Made by a program: the position numbers and the translations under genes
Shown here: positions 49,101-58,700 of the stretch, in pieces
Layout: each line of letters opens with the position of its first letter
How positions within the stretch are numbered: position 1 is the first letter of the stretch
Source: Acanthochromis polyacanthus
Lineage: Eukaryota; Chordata; Actinopteri; Pomacentridae
Length of the DNA: 64,000 nt
Direction: 5' to 3'
Assembly: GCF_021347895.1 (NCBI RefSeq)
Contig: NC_067113.1
Location: 40,277,474 to 40,341,473, forward strand
The notes under the pieces: generated by a model
Database searches by the model: none
Told to the model about the DNA's origin: nothing
The model's input: only the letters and a program-made list of their open reading frames with translations

Positions 49101-50982
49101 AGACGGCTTATGGTAGAGAAATGAACATTCAATACACCAGCAACAGCTCTGGTTGACATTCCTGCTGTCAGCATGCCAATTGCACGCTCACTCAAATCTT
49201 GCCACATCTGTAACATTGTGCTGTGTGATAAAACTGCACCTTTCAGAGTGTCCTTTTATTGTGGGCAGTCTAAGGCACACCTGTGCACTAATCATGGTGT
49301 CTAATCAGCATCTTGATATGGAACACCTGTGAGGTGGGATGGATTATCTCAGCAAAGGAGAAGTGCTCACTATCACAGATTTAGACAGATTTGTGAACAA
49401 TATTGGAGAGAAATGGTGATATTGTGTATGTGGAAAAAGTTTTAGATCTTTGCGTTCGTCTCATAAAAAATGGGAGCAAAAACAAAAGTGTTGTTTATCT
49501 TTGAGTGTAAGTTAAATATGTCTAATCTGACTGTCTTAAATCAGTATTAAACATCTATTTAGGAGCAACACGGGTGGCAGGAGGACAGCGATTTTGCTTT
49601 CACTGACCTCTAATTTGTGCTTTTGAGAGGACTTTTTCCCTCTCAACAGCACAAATACAGAGCCTAAATTAAAAATGGTGTCTTACCTGCATAGCCCGCT
49701 GTAGGTTACTGACAAACACATTGCTGAACGGAATATCTTTGAGGTATTGTCCGGCGGCTTCAGCCTGCCGCACACCCGTCTCTGACAGAGGATTGTCCAC
49801 GCCTTGACCTGATAACACAAAGTACCAACAGGGTTTGGCAAGAGTTAGTCTTCACACCGAGTCATAGAATTACAGCCCAGCGCAACATGTAAGAACATTT
49901 ACTGAAGAGTATTGGGTAAACACTGTGACATGAAATATGATTCTATTACATCACTTAAGCATTTCATTCTTTATTATCTTGTCTTATTTGTGAGTATTTT
50001 ACCTGTTTGTCTACGTATTTATATGGTCGTCTGATTTTTAGTTGACTATGCTGCTTTCTTTAACCTTCCTGTTGTCCTCATTTACGGGTACCAAAAATAC
50101 TGTTTCCTTGTCTGGAAAAAAATCCAAAAATTCAGCAAAAAATTCCCCAAATTTCAGAAAATTGGCAAAACCTTCAAGAAGAAAATTTCAAAAATTCCTT
50201 AAAAGTTGTCTTAAATAAAATCCCCAAATTTGGCAAGAAAATTCTTGTAAATTATTTTTTTTAAATGAGTAAAAATCTACCACAGAAATCCTAAAAATAT
50301 CAAAGTGATGACATATATATCAGTAAGACTTCTGTTTTCTTTAAGAACATTCACAAAATCCAGCTAAATTCTTTGGATTTTGGTTGATTTGATTTTTTTT
50401 TTTTTTTTGTGAATGTTCTTAAAGAAATATTCTCTTGAACATTTTTTTTCAACCAAATTTTTTTCAAGAATTTCCCAAAAAATGTTAAATGTGGACATCA
50501 GAAGTTTCACTGTGTAAATATATTTTTATCCCACATTTTCAAACTTTAAAACGGGTCAATTTGACCCGCAGTACAACACGGGGGATAAGTAAAGACCTTT
50601 GCGACAGTATTTTTGAACCGTTTAATAAATAAAGCTTTTTACTCTTACCTTGCAGCAGCTTGTCCTTGTTGGATTGAGTTTCCCCACTGTGTGAAAACAG
50701 AGCAATGTCACTGAATTAGCTGAACTGTAACCAGACATTTAGCAGGCGGTAACTTGGTCTGCTAGTGAACAGTTAGTTAAGAAACAGTTAAACAAAGTGA
50801 AATCGTTGGTTAGCCACTCAGCCGACACGATCACTACAAAACTGACGGGACACATGGACTCTCCAGAAAACATCAACATTATTAAATGACTCCTCTTCAA
50901 GTTGTTTTGTAAATATAAAAGGGAATTTTATTCATTAAATAATCACTTACTGTCGTACGAACGTTAAACTAAACGTTAACAT
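42697..50982 (-). CDS. tigar: TIGAR: fructose-2,6-bisphosphatase-like regulator, 6 exons
   Basis: Histidine-phosphatase-superfamily enzyme. Human TIGAR is known to hydrolyse fructose-2,6-bisphosphate (and 2,3-bisphosphoglycerate), lowering glycolytic flux. Exons in minus-strand order are 50982-50951, 50686-50649, 49808-49687, 45145-45068, 44975-44865 and 43107-42697, joining to 263 aa (human 270). The phosphohistidine motif FVRHGET puts His at residue 11. The catalytic Glu falls at residue 89 (LLREM) and the second His at 189 in VVSHGA; the family's catalytic triad is therefore complete. TPPGGET is also conserved. All donors and acceptors are GT-AG and the frame is continuous. The last exon contains an Ala/Pro/Asp-rich linker (about residues 151-176) less conserved than its flanks. 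It lies between fgf23 and ccnd2 as in other vertebrates; the paralogue is probably tigara. Confidence 0.95.
43269..43751. repeat. 96-bp direct duplication bracketing the 43.4-kb MITE
   Basis: 43269-43366 and 43656-43751 are almost identical (a few changes and single-base indels). Each begins GTATAA(A)TTAGC and ends CTTATATCTA, so the MITE lies exactly at their junction. Confidence 0.85.
43365..43655. mobile_element. Palindromic hAT-like MITE in tigar intron 5
   Basis: Almost the whole 291 bp is one imperfect palindrome, ends TAGAGCTGCAACTAACGA / TTAGTTGCAGCCCTA. There is no 8-bp TSD; instead it is bracketed by a direct repeat of about 96 bp. Confidence 0.8.
44865..44975 (-). CDS. tigar: tigar coding exon 5
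   Basis: 111 bp, 37 residues beginning SFGVAEGRPKEDLKN and ending TPPGGETTEQ. The first acceptor is GATGCAG and the donor is GTGAGT. Confidence 0.94.
45068..45145 (-). CDS. tigar: tigar coding exon 4
   Basis: 78 bp, 26 residues from TAEIILRNNT to PLLREM, holding the catalytic-site Glu89. GTAAGA donor. Confidence 0.93.
45985..46525 (+). mobile_element. Retroposon-like T-rich segment with (GATT)n tail (tigar intron 3)
   Basis: T-rich body with GTAAAGCACTTTGAGCTGC and GGGCTTTATAAAGAAAGATT, then a GATTGATTGATTGAT tail, like the 3' end of common fish non-LTR/SINE repeats. Family not determined. Confidence 0.5.
47396..49507 (-). mobile_element. Tc1/mariner element, inactive, with nested insertion
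   Basis: Long terminal inverted repeats start CACTCAACAAAAATATAAAC on the left and have their complement on the right, flanked by TA on both sides (47394-47395 and 49508-49509). The minus strand encodes a Tc1 transposase: an N-terminal helix-turn-helix from 49216 (RAIGMLTAGMSTRAVAGVLN), a one-base deletion frameshift near 48880, then the DDE part with FTDES, NNARPHVA and SPDMSPIE. The second catalytic Asp is Asn here (usual DNARPH). It lies in tigar intron 3 in the sense orientation. The left arm is split by a Harbinger-type element at 47530-48142. Confidence 0.9.
47530..48142. mobile_element. PIF/Harbinger-like non-autonomous element nested in Tc1
   Basis: Ends GGGGCCGTTTATACGAGGAC and, inverted, GAGGCCGTTTACACGAGGAC. 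A 3-bp TAA duplication (47527-47529 and 48143-48145) is typical of PIF/Harbinger. Removing it restores the Tc1 arm exactly as seen in the intact right arm (GTCTAAATCTGTGA). No transposase ORF. Confidence 0.85.
49687..49808 (-). CDS. tigar: tigar coding exon 3
   Basis: 122 bp encoding QGVDNPLSETGVRQAEAAGQ and the next 20 residues up to QRAMQ. GTAAGA donor. Confidence 0.94.
50064..50584. mobile_element. piggyBac-like MITE copy 6 in tigar intron 2
   Basis: TTAA at 50060-50063 and a decayed ATAA at the right end; ends CCTTCCTGTTGTCCTC / GACCCGCAGTACAACAC. Confidence 0.85.
50649..50686 (-). CDS. tigar: tigar coding exon 2 (38-bp microexon)
   Basis: Encodes (H)GETQSNKDKLLQ(G). It starts after TTTTCACACAG and ends before GTAAGAGT. 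Phases 2 in and 1 out fit both neighbours. Confidence 0.92.
50951..50982 (-). CDS. tigar: tigar coding exon 1 (32 bp coding)
   Basis: Encodes MLTFSLTFVR plus CA of the catalytic His codon, followed by a GTAAGT donor. Too short to stand out as an ORF; accepted because it splices in frame to exon 2 and matches the MxRFALTVVRH start of the family. Confidence 0.9.
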
Positions 50983-51362
50983 TTTCAGCTGCAGCTCCCC
51001 TGCTACTTCCTTGTTTGTGCCTCTGCGTTTGTGTGACGTAGCGACGTCCTGCGTCATTACGCATTGCAGTGCCGCAGCGATAATATCTTCTGTCATTAAA
51101 CAAAATTATTTATCAGTGTCCTTTTTATGTGTTATAACTGAGACACATTTTAATGCGAATTATTACATGAGAAAAAATATTTTCTTTGTTTACATTTTAT
51201 ATACTCCTTATAGACTGTTCAGACCAACTTTGACCCGTTCTGACATTTGACACCAGTAAATAAAAATACCCTAAACGTCATTCATTCAGCGTGAAATTAG
51301 ATTGTTTTACCTAAAGTGACCAAAATAAACAAGAATGAAAATATTTTTAGAACTGTACACTT

Positions 51363-52620
51363 TTGTGCAGGTGTTACAAACTTTTGTTCTTGCAACTAGA
51401 AAATGAAAGTGATGAAGACTATGAGGCTGAGACAGAGGAGGAGGACCAGGATGAAGACCTAGATGAGGATGAGGACAGTGAATGTGAAAGTGCAGCGACG
51501 GGTACTACCAGTGTAAAATGCATTGATAATTCATTCATTATTGCATTTTCTTGTTATTTACATAGCATGCTGTGGACAGTTGTTTGCTATTCAGTTCCTC
51601 TTCAACATGCACCAAAAAGAGACTGGAGAGGAAAAATTGCAAGACCATTCTTCCAGTCCCGCAGAAATGAAATGTCCAAATGAATACTTCAGGGACTGCT
51701 TGCCAACAAAAACCTGAACTGCGAACATGGTGAATCAGAAAAACCTCTATGTTGTCCAATGTGATCCAGGTAAACCACTGGATGTTACCTGCTGTGAAGT
51801 AGAGCAGTTCACTGGCATTTGAATGTACTGGAGCTCAAACGCAAGGTTGTGGCCGATACCGTGACGATGCATCATTGGGAGGCTATAAAACACAACATCC
51901 ATTTTGCAGATAAGACACAGCTAACTCCTCATGGACAGCCTGGCCATGTCCGGCTTCGTGAGGTGCATCCTCCTCTGACATCACTCCTTGAAAGCTTAGA
52001 AACAATTCCAGCAGATGAGAGGCTTTGTGTTGATGAGCAAATCGTGCCATTTAAGCGGAAAAAGTGTCCTGAAGCGGTACAACCCAAAAAAACCAAAGCA
52101 CTGGGGGAGAGCAGCAGAATCGACTGGCAGGGTGAAGAAGAAAGAAAGGGGAGCCTTTAAAGAGAAAGCCACTAGTCATGATAGAGTCCAGTGAAATGCA
52201 TACAATGCATGCATATATGCATACAATGAGAGTATGGGAGGAGTGGATCTTCCAGACTCGCTGATTGCTCTCTGCAGATGAAAGGTCAGGTAAAAACAGC
52301 AGTATCTGAAGATTGTGTTCCACATGAAGGATTACACTCTAGTGATTTGGTGGTTCTTGTACTGGAGGGACTGCAAGGACTTTGGTGTCCCGAAGACAGA
52401 TGTATACAGCTTACCGAAACTCAAAGCTAAAGTTGCAGTGAGAGGAAAGTTTTGAAGAAGAGGAGGAAACCGTTGAGGGACACCCGGCTGAGAAGAAGGT
52501 CCAGCCTCATCAGTGCCATCAACACTGACCATCGTCTTGTGTGGATGGAGAAAAAAGTGTTCAAAGTGTAGCTATGCTTCACTGCTGAGAACTGCTTCGT
52601 GAATTTACATAAGCAGTGAG
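51363..52620 (+). pseudogene. piggyBac transposase-derived (PGBD-like) pseudogene
   Basis: Several + strand reading frames in order resemble a PGBD2/3-type protein. They are an acidic N-terminal stretch (SDEDYEAETEEEDQDEDLDE, near 51405), then NLYVVQCDPGKPLDVTC (about 51745), then HHWEAIKHNIHFADKTQL (about 51870-51925), then RLCVDEQIVPFK with a transposase-type Asp (about 52020-52055). A C-terminal stretch near 52570-52615 reads LCFTAENCFVNLHK, like the Cys-rich end of the family. Frame changes and stops separate the pieces, and the middle of the DDE domain is missing after 52130. No intact ORF remains. It starts about 380 bp from the tigar start codon, in divergent orientation. Confidence 0.8.
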
Positions 52621-52848
52621 CCTGTTTCCAGACACATTAATTCCAATAGGTTGTTCCACAATGGTACAATGTTTCCTGCAATGCTGTAATTATTTTTGGA
52701 AAATTACTTTAGATTATGTCTATCATGCCATTTCTATGACCAAAAAAAAAAAAAACACTCCAAGCTTTTTTTTCCCCAACTGACATCATAAAACACACCA
52801 TAGAGGGCAAAGAAATGTCTCATATGGTCCAGTTTTTAGTAATATATT

Positions 52849-52864
52849 CGCCCCCTGGTGGCAG
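52849..52864 (+). promoter_or_regulatory. CTCF-like motif
   Basis: CGCCCCCTGGTGGCAG matches the core of the vertebrate CTCF consensus (CGCCCCCTGGTGGC). It lies in the short gap between the PGBD-like relic and the presumed end of the ccnd2 transcript, where an insulator would be reasonable. Occupancy is unknown. Confidence 0.5.
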
Positions 52865-52944
52865 AAGTGGTGCGAGAGCTCACAAAACTAACAGAGCCAA
52901 CACAGAAGAAGACAAAAATAAACCAGCCACGTGATTTTAGCCAA

Positions 52945-55601
52945 TTTATTGAAGACAAATTGTTGAGGTACACGATGTGGTTGCACACAGGGACAGTGGG
53001 AGAGGAGTTTGGATGAACAACCACACTGAACAATGATTAAAAAAAAAAACATTCTCATGGTTTAGACTTTGAATAAATGGGTACCTCAAAAATAAACAAT
53101 ATTCCACTTTATTTTAATGAACTAATCAAAACATGTCAATGAACGTCCAAGTAGGAAAAAAATAAAACTTTTTTTTTTGTCTTTCCGATACATGTATGGC
53201 ATACAGTATAGGCTGTTTTAGCACCAGACACATGAAATTTAAACTGCTCGGTGGAATCTGGCGTCTGACATTTCTCATTTTGAAGAGTAGAAGTAGCATG
53301 CTTCCTCTCATCCAGACAGAAACAGTGAAACCCGTCCAAAAATAATAATAATTAAGAGTGAAGTCGATGTGTGTGTGTGATGTCAAGTGTGATGAGGTAA
53401 TGATGAGATGGGCTCTCGCTCTATCCGTCCAAATTAACCTGAGGTACACAAACATTACAAAGAAGCAGCAAGGATATGATAGAATATAAAGATACAAATG
53501 AAACATTAAAAGAATAAAACATGCTAATCAAAGAGATCGGCAAACACGAGTACTTCCAGTCCCGCACCAAAACTGTGTTACGTTCCCTCCGGTATACAAC
53601 AGGAAAGCCATGTTACATATACAAAATTTCATAATATAGCAGCACACAAGTGAATGACAATAAGGCATCTTTGTGTAAGACTAGAAAAGAAAAGCTTCAT
53701 AGCAGCAAGAGAACGACGTATATAATCTATCTTACTTTGGAATTATCTCTTTCAAATTATAAACAAAACCTTTAATTGCATAAACATTTTTCTGCTTAAA
53801 GCATTTTTTGGGGAGGAGAAAATATATTTGGCTTTTTGCACAGTCAAACATGCATGAATACAGTTTAGAAACCACATTTCAGTTCTAAAGTGTAATGAGG
53901 CTTTCAAGCATTTCTGCTCAACAAGAAATTGGTTATATACACGCGTGTAAAACACACAAATGGCAGTTTTAAAACTTCAGAGAGCGGTGTACATAAAAAG
54001 AACAAAACATGAACAACAATATGCAGGACACAGTATGTAACTTCTGGGAAAAAAAACTATTGGGAGGGGTGGCTATGAATTGGAAAAAAAATTCAAGTTC
54101 AAGGTTAAATAATCGCACTGAAGTCTACACGTGACTTGGCTTTTCTTAGTTTATATACTATAACACCGATTATCCTATGTCTACTCACCTGTAGGGGGCG
54201 TAGCTTTCAAGACACCGTGTGTTACCCCCATGGGAATCCAGCCCAGAAAAAAATCAAATAACTTAAAGAAAAACTAAAAAAAAAAAAAAAAGACCCCCAA
54301 AACCTACTGAACCACCATCCCCTTACCAACCTTAAGGAGTGTGTTTTAAAAGTGCATCGATATTGTTCCAAGTCGCCCTCTCTGTAAAAAGCTAAATGGT
54401 AAAACTGATAACAGGAGAAACTGCAGCACGCCTGAACCGGACGTCACCAGGGATCGTTTCTCCTCCTGAGCGTCACTGCAGAAACATCATAAAGCTTAAA
54501 ATGAACCCCCCCCACTGTTTCATTGTCATTCATCCATCCAGACTTCTTACATTTTCCAATCACTTTCCACATTCCTTCTTATTTGTTTTTTTTCCAAAAT
54601 CCTCTCTGGAAGCCCTTCAACCCGCTTCCTCTCAAACTTGGTAAAAACTTTCCAAACCTCCACTTTCTCTAGTAACGTGACATCAGTACTACCTAGCTGA
54701 GGCTGAAATGCCCTCCAAACCAACCACTGAACACTCTCAAACTGCTCTCTAACACGTATGAGCTACACCAGAAACAGAACAACGTGGCCCCGCTGAATTC
54801 AAACACGTGTACGTACAGTCCCGTTAACACGCCGGTCTGTGGAGCCTGCAGTGGAATCGAGCAGTTTTCAGACAGAAGTCAGAATCAATCACTTTCAGTC
54901 ACTGCTCCAGACCTCAAGCCATCTTCATGCCGTTGCTCTGCGAGCAGGCCCAGCCCACTCCTAGCCAGAACTTCTCTGCATAAATAGTAAGCAGTGCTAC
55001 AGGTGCACAGTATGGCAGACAGAGCGGCTAGCGGCAGTAGCGCTCCTCTGGCTGGATATCAGCTTAGTATAATTGACATGTACTGTATCAGCATTTCAAT
55101 CACTGCTATACGGACTTTCAAACGAGGAAAATCCCATTAAAACTGTAAATTGATAACTGTTTGGTAAAGATGGTTAAAGAGTAACATGGCTAAATGCTAG
55201 CTAAATATACATCATTTATCATATCTATTTTTGCTAGGTTGTATCAAAAAAAGTATATTTCATATAATTATGCTTTTGTTTTTCAAGTATGAAAATATAT
55301 TCAGGTTTCCACTCTAGGAACCTAAGGCACTATCAAGTTTTCAAGAATTTACCTTGTTTTTTTCTTTTAAATAGCTTGTTTGATTACATGTGGCCCGTAC
55401 AAAAGTTGAAAGTACACCCAACCAGGTGTGAATGGGGCAAAAAAGGAAAAAAACTAGAAATTTCTTAATTTCTAAAAGTTCATAGATTGTCACACCATCA
55501 CTGGAGGGGCGACCCGATGTAGATACTGGCTGCTCAGGGCCCCTCACCCCCCGTCAGTTCATTGGCAGGCGGCATTGTGTGAGTCAGGTGGCAATGGGAG
55601 T
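52945..55601 (-). other. Presumed long ccnd2 3' UTR
   Basis: Unique-looking AT-rich sequence without coding potential follows the ccnd2 stop. Minus-strand AATAAA hexamers read at 53113-53108 and 52950-52945. Vertebrate CCND2 transcripts are known for long 3' UTRs, so the span is plausible but unproven. Confidence 0.35.
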
Positions 55602-55766
55602 TCATAAGTTGACATCACGCACATCTGTGGGGGTGCTGGACTGGTCTTGCTGCTCCCTGGCCTTGTTGCCGGCCCTGATGCCGGTCTCCTGCCGGTACTG
55701 CTGCCCCTGCTGCAGGCTGGTGGCCAGCACACGCTCTATTTGCTCCTGGCAAGCCCTCAAACAGTC
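55602..55766 (-). CDS. ccnd2: ccnd2 coding exon 5
   Basis: 165 bp from [20 protein letters not shown] to [11 protein letters not shown] and TGA, after a TTTTGTTCCAG acceptor. Confidence 0.95.
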   Translation of the reverse strand, partial: DCLRACQEQIERVLATSLQQGQQYRQETGIRAGNKAREQQDQSSTPTDVRDVNL

Positions 55767-58700
55767 CTGGAACAAAAAGGATCAGCAGTGGTTAAACACA
55801 CGTGTCGAGGTATCACGGAGACACATTTTAACAAAGCAGAAAGCTGCGAGTGAATCAAAGTGGGAGAAAAATATCACATGTGCCTATTAGGGCTGGCCCG
55901 AATAGCGGTTTCTGGCCTCCGAATATTCAGGCCCTATTAAAGACAAATATCTGAATATTCGTTCCGCCCGGTAACGTCCGGGGGAGAGGGTTGTGGCGGA
56001 GACGGCCCGAATATTCGGATCCGTTCGTCTGGTCTCCCGGGTCCAAATTTTGCCTTCATTTTGTCTTCAGTTAAACTGAAGAATTCCCAAACAGCGGAGG
56101 TCTTCAGCATCGTGTCTTGTGTTTATGCAACGAAGTGAAGCGTGACGTCAGAGTCGAGATGAGCCGAAGAGACGAGCTCCGAATATTTAGGGGGGGCGAG
56201 GCGAATATTCGGATACCAAAATTAATATCCGGATACCGCCATAGCGAACGAATATTCGGATATTCGGGTCCAGCTCTAGTGCTTATAGAGTTTAACAAAT
56301 CCGTAGAAAGCTGCACACAAAGTACTATCACAAAAGGTTTTAAAAGCATTAAAAAAATAACATTTTACTATTTCTGCACACAAACAAAGCAAAAACACTG
56401 AAGAAATAAAACCACAGCACAGTCTGCTAACATTTAAAGTGACTGTAGCCCAACTCATTTCTGTGCCTTTTACACTGGAATTTATAGTGCGTAATTGAAG
56501 AGTTTATTTGCAAAAACAGATAACTCTGTTTTGATAAATTTACAGAAAGCTTTTTTATTGTTTACTTGAGATAATATCCATCAAACTGAAGTTGAGTGGA
56601 TTTGACTCAGTAGAAAAATACATGACAAAATAGAGGAAAAATGCATTAATGTTATTATTATCTCAAGTAAATAATGAAAAATAAGTTTTCTGGAAATTTA
56701 TAAAATGGAGTTATGTGTTTTTGCAGATAAACTCTTTAATTGTAAATCACTGAAAGCATTAAACAATCAGGGATTCAAAGAATTTAAATGGTCTGAACAC
56801 AAATAAAACATTGAGTGAACGCCACTTTCAAATGATTTCTCAGCAACATTACATTGCCAGAAATAAAACTGCGCTCTCTTTTCACAGACCGATGGACAGA
56901 CTGCAGAGGCTTGAACCAGTACACCTGTGTGCAAACACTGTAGCGTGCAAAATGTTGGCATTTCTGCTGCGTTCAACATGCAAGTTGTTTAACAGCTTTG
57001 GTCACATGCACGGCATACCAGCGGGGACTTATGCGAGTTGAAGTAGGTGGTCCTGTCTGCATCACGACCAGAACAATGGGTACCAGCAGACTCCACTAAA
57101 CACAAAACCAAGCAGCGAGCTGCACGGTGGGCACAGGAATCCTCCGACACCAGACGTGTGCATGTCTGAGCTATGACCGAACCAGCGAGGGAGGAAGTCG
57201 GGGGGGGCCCTGAAAGACCTCTGGGGTCTATCAGGGAGTAGACAAGCAGATCTGAAACTCTGGACTCCCTTCCTCCACCTCCCCCCCTTGTGGGTTTACA
57301 GCACGGTCAGTCCCACGTGGAGGTCTAGAGGAAATGGCTTTGACCTACTGCACTCTGACCTCCTGAGTTTGGGTGTAAAACAGAATATGGGACAGTGGGA
57401 CCGGATGTTTTTGGACAGCTTTTCTTATGAAAGGGGATCCTCTCTCTGTCTGTCTCCGTCACCCCCCCTGCAGGTCTGTGTGGAAGATGTGGGAGGTCTG
57501 CAGGACTCCCAAAGAATGAGCCGCAGCTCGCAAAGAGGCCAACATTCCTTTAAAATGTACGAATAATTGGAACCCGATGGGCTGCAGTCGGAGCGCCTGT
57601 TGTGACGGCTGGGTCGCGGGGCCCACGTCGCCATGGCAACGCAACCGCAAGCTAAACGGCAACAGTGTTGGTTCTGTGGCTTTCTGGATTTCTGCACTCG
57701 ACTGTTGCCGTGCATCACCAGATATTCCGACAATGAACGGATGGCAGCATACGTAGTGCTTATTTAATGAGCGTGACGTAATTCTTTGTGGCTGTGATGC
57801 CTTTTCTGATTGATAACAGTTTAAGTTTCAGATATAAATATTCAAATGCACTTCACAGACTTCACTGTGTATCTTTCCCGGTGTATGCATAGAAACTCAA
57901 TGAAACTGATCAACTACACACTCTAAATTTTTAGTTAATGAATTGTTATGGAGGCCCATTCACTCCCTCTATATTTACAACAAACCATATGCATAAAGTA
58001 TCAAATTACTGCTTTCTTGACACTCATTAACTGCATAAATATCATGATAAAAGCATGCACGGTTTATGACGAAGCAACTGTAATCATTTCCCTGATGTGC
58101 ATTCAGTACAAAGCTCAAAATGTTATTACTGCATGTGGTACATACGCTTTAAATAAGCTCATGGCGAGTTCTAAACTGTGTTTCTTCATGCTGCAGTATT
58201 TTAAAGCTCAGCAGAAGTCGGTTTGTCTGCAGGTACGATGACAGTTTGGATAACTTAATGCTTCTTTACTGGAAAAGATCTTCTCGTCTTCATCCTCCAC
58301 CAGGAGGGGCACACAGCTAAAGCGGGAGCCCTGCAAAGAAATTGCATGTGTCCTACCGCAAGAATGTGGGCTCCGAGTTTTAAGAAGACATTCCCTCTGC
58401 CGCTGCTCTTTATAGCTGCAGTCTGGCTCCCCAGCCAAGAGCCAAAAGCTCGCTCTCCCTCTCTCCATGAAAAGTAAATAGCTTCAGTCTGCCACTACTG
58501 AAGTCATCGCTGTTGTTTACCAAAGAGCCTTTTATGCTGCTGTCGTGAGATGCTGCAATGATTGCTATGAACAATGCATTGTTACGCAGCACTTACGCTA
58601 TTGACTGAATTACTTCTGGCGTGTATAAATTTCCCCCGCCGTGGTACTCACCACCTCGGTGTTGGTGATCTTGGCCAGCAGGTCTGTCAGGTTGTCTCGA

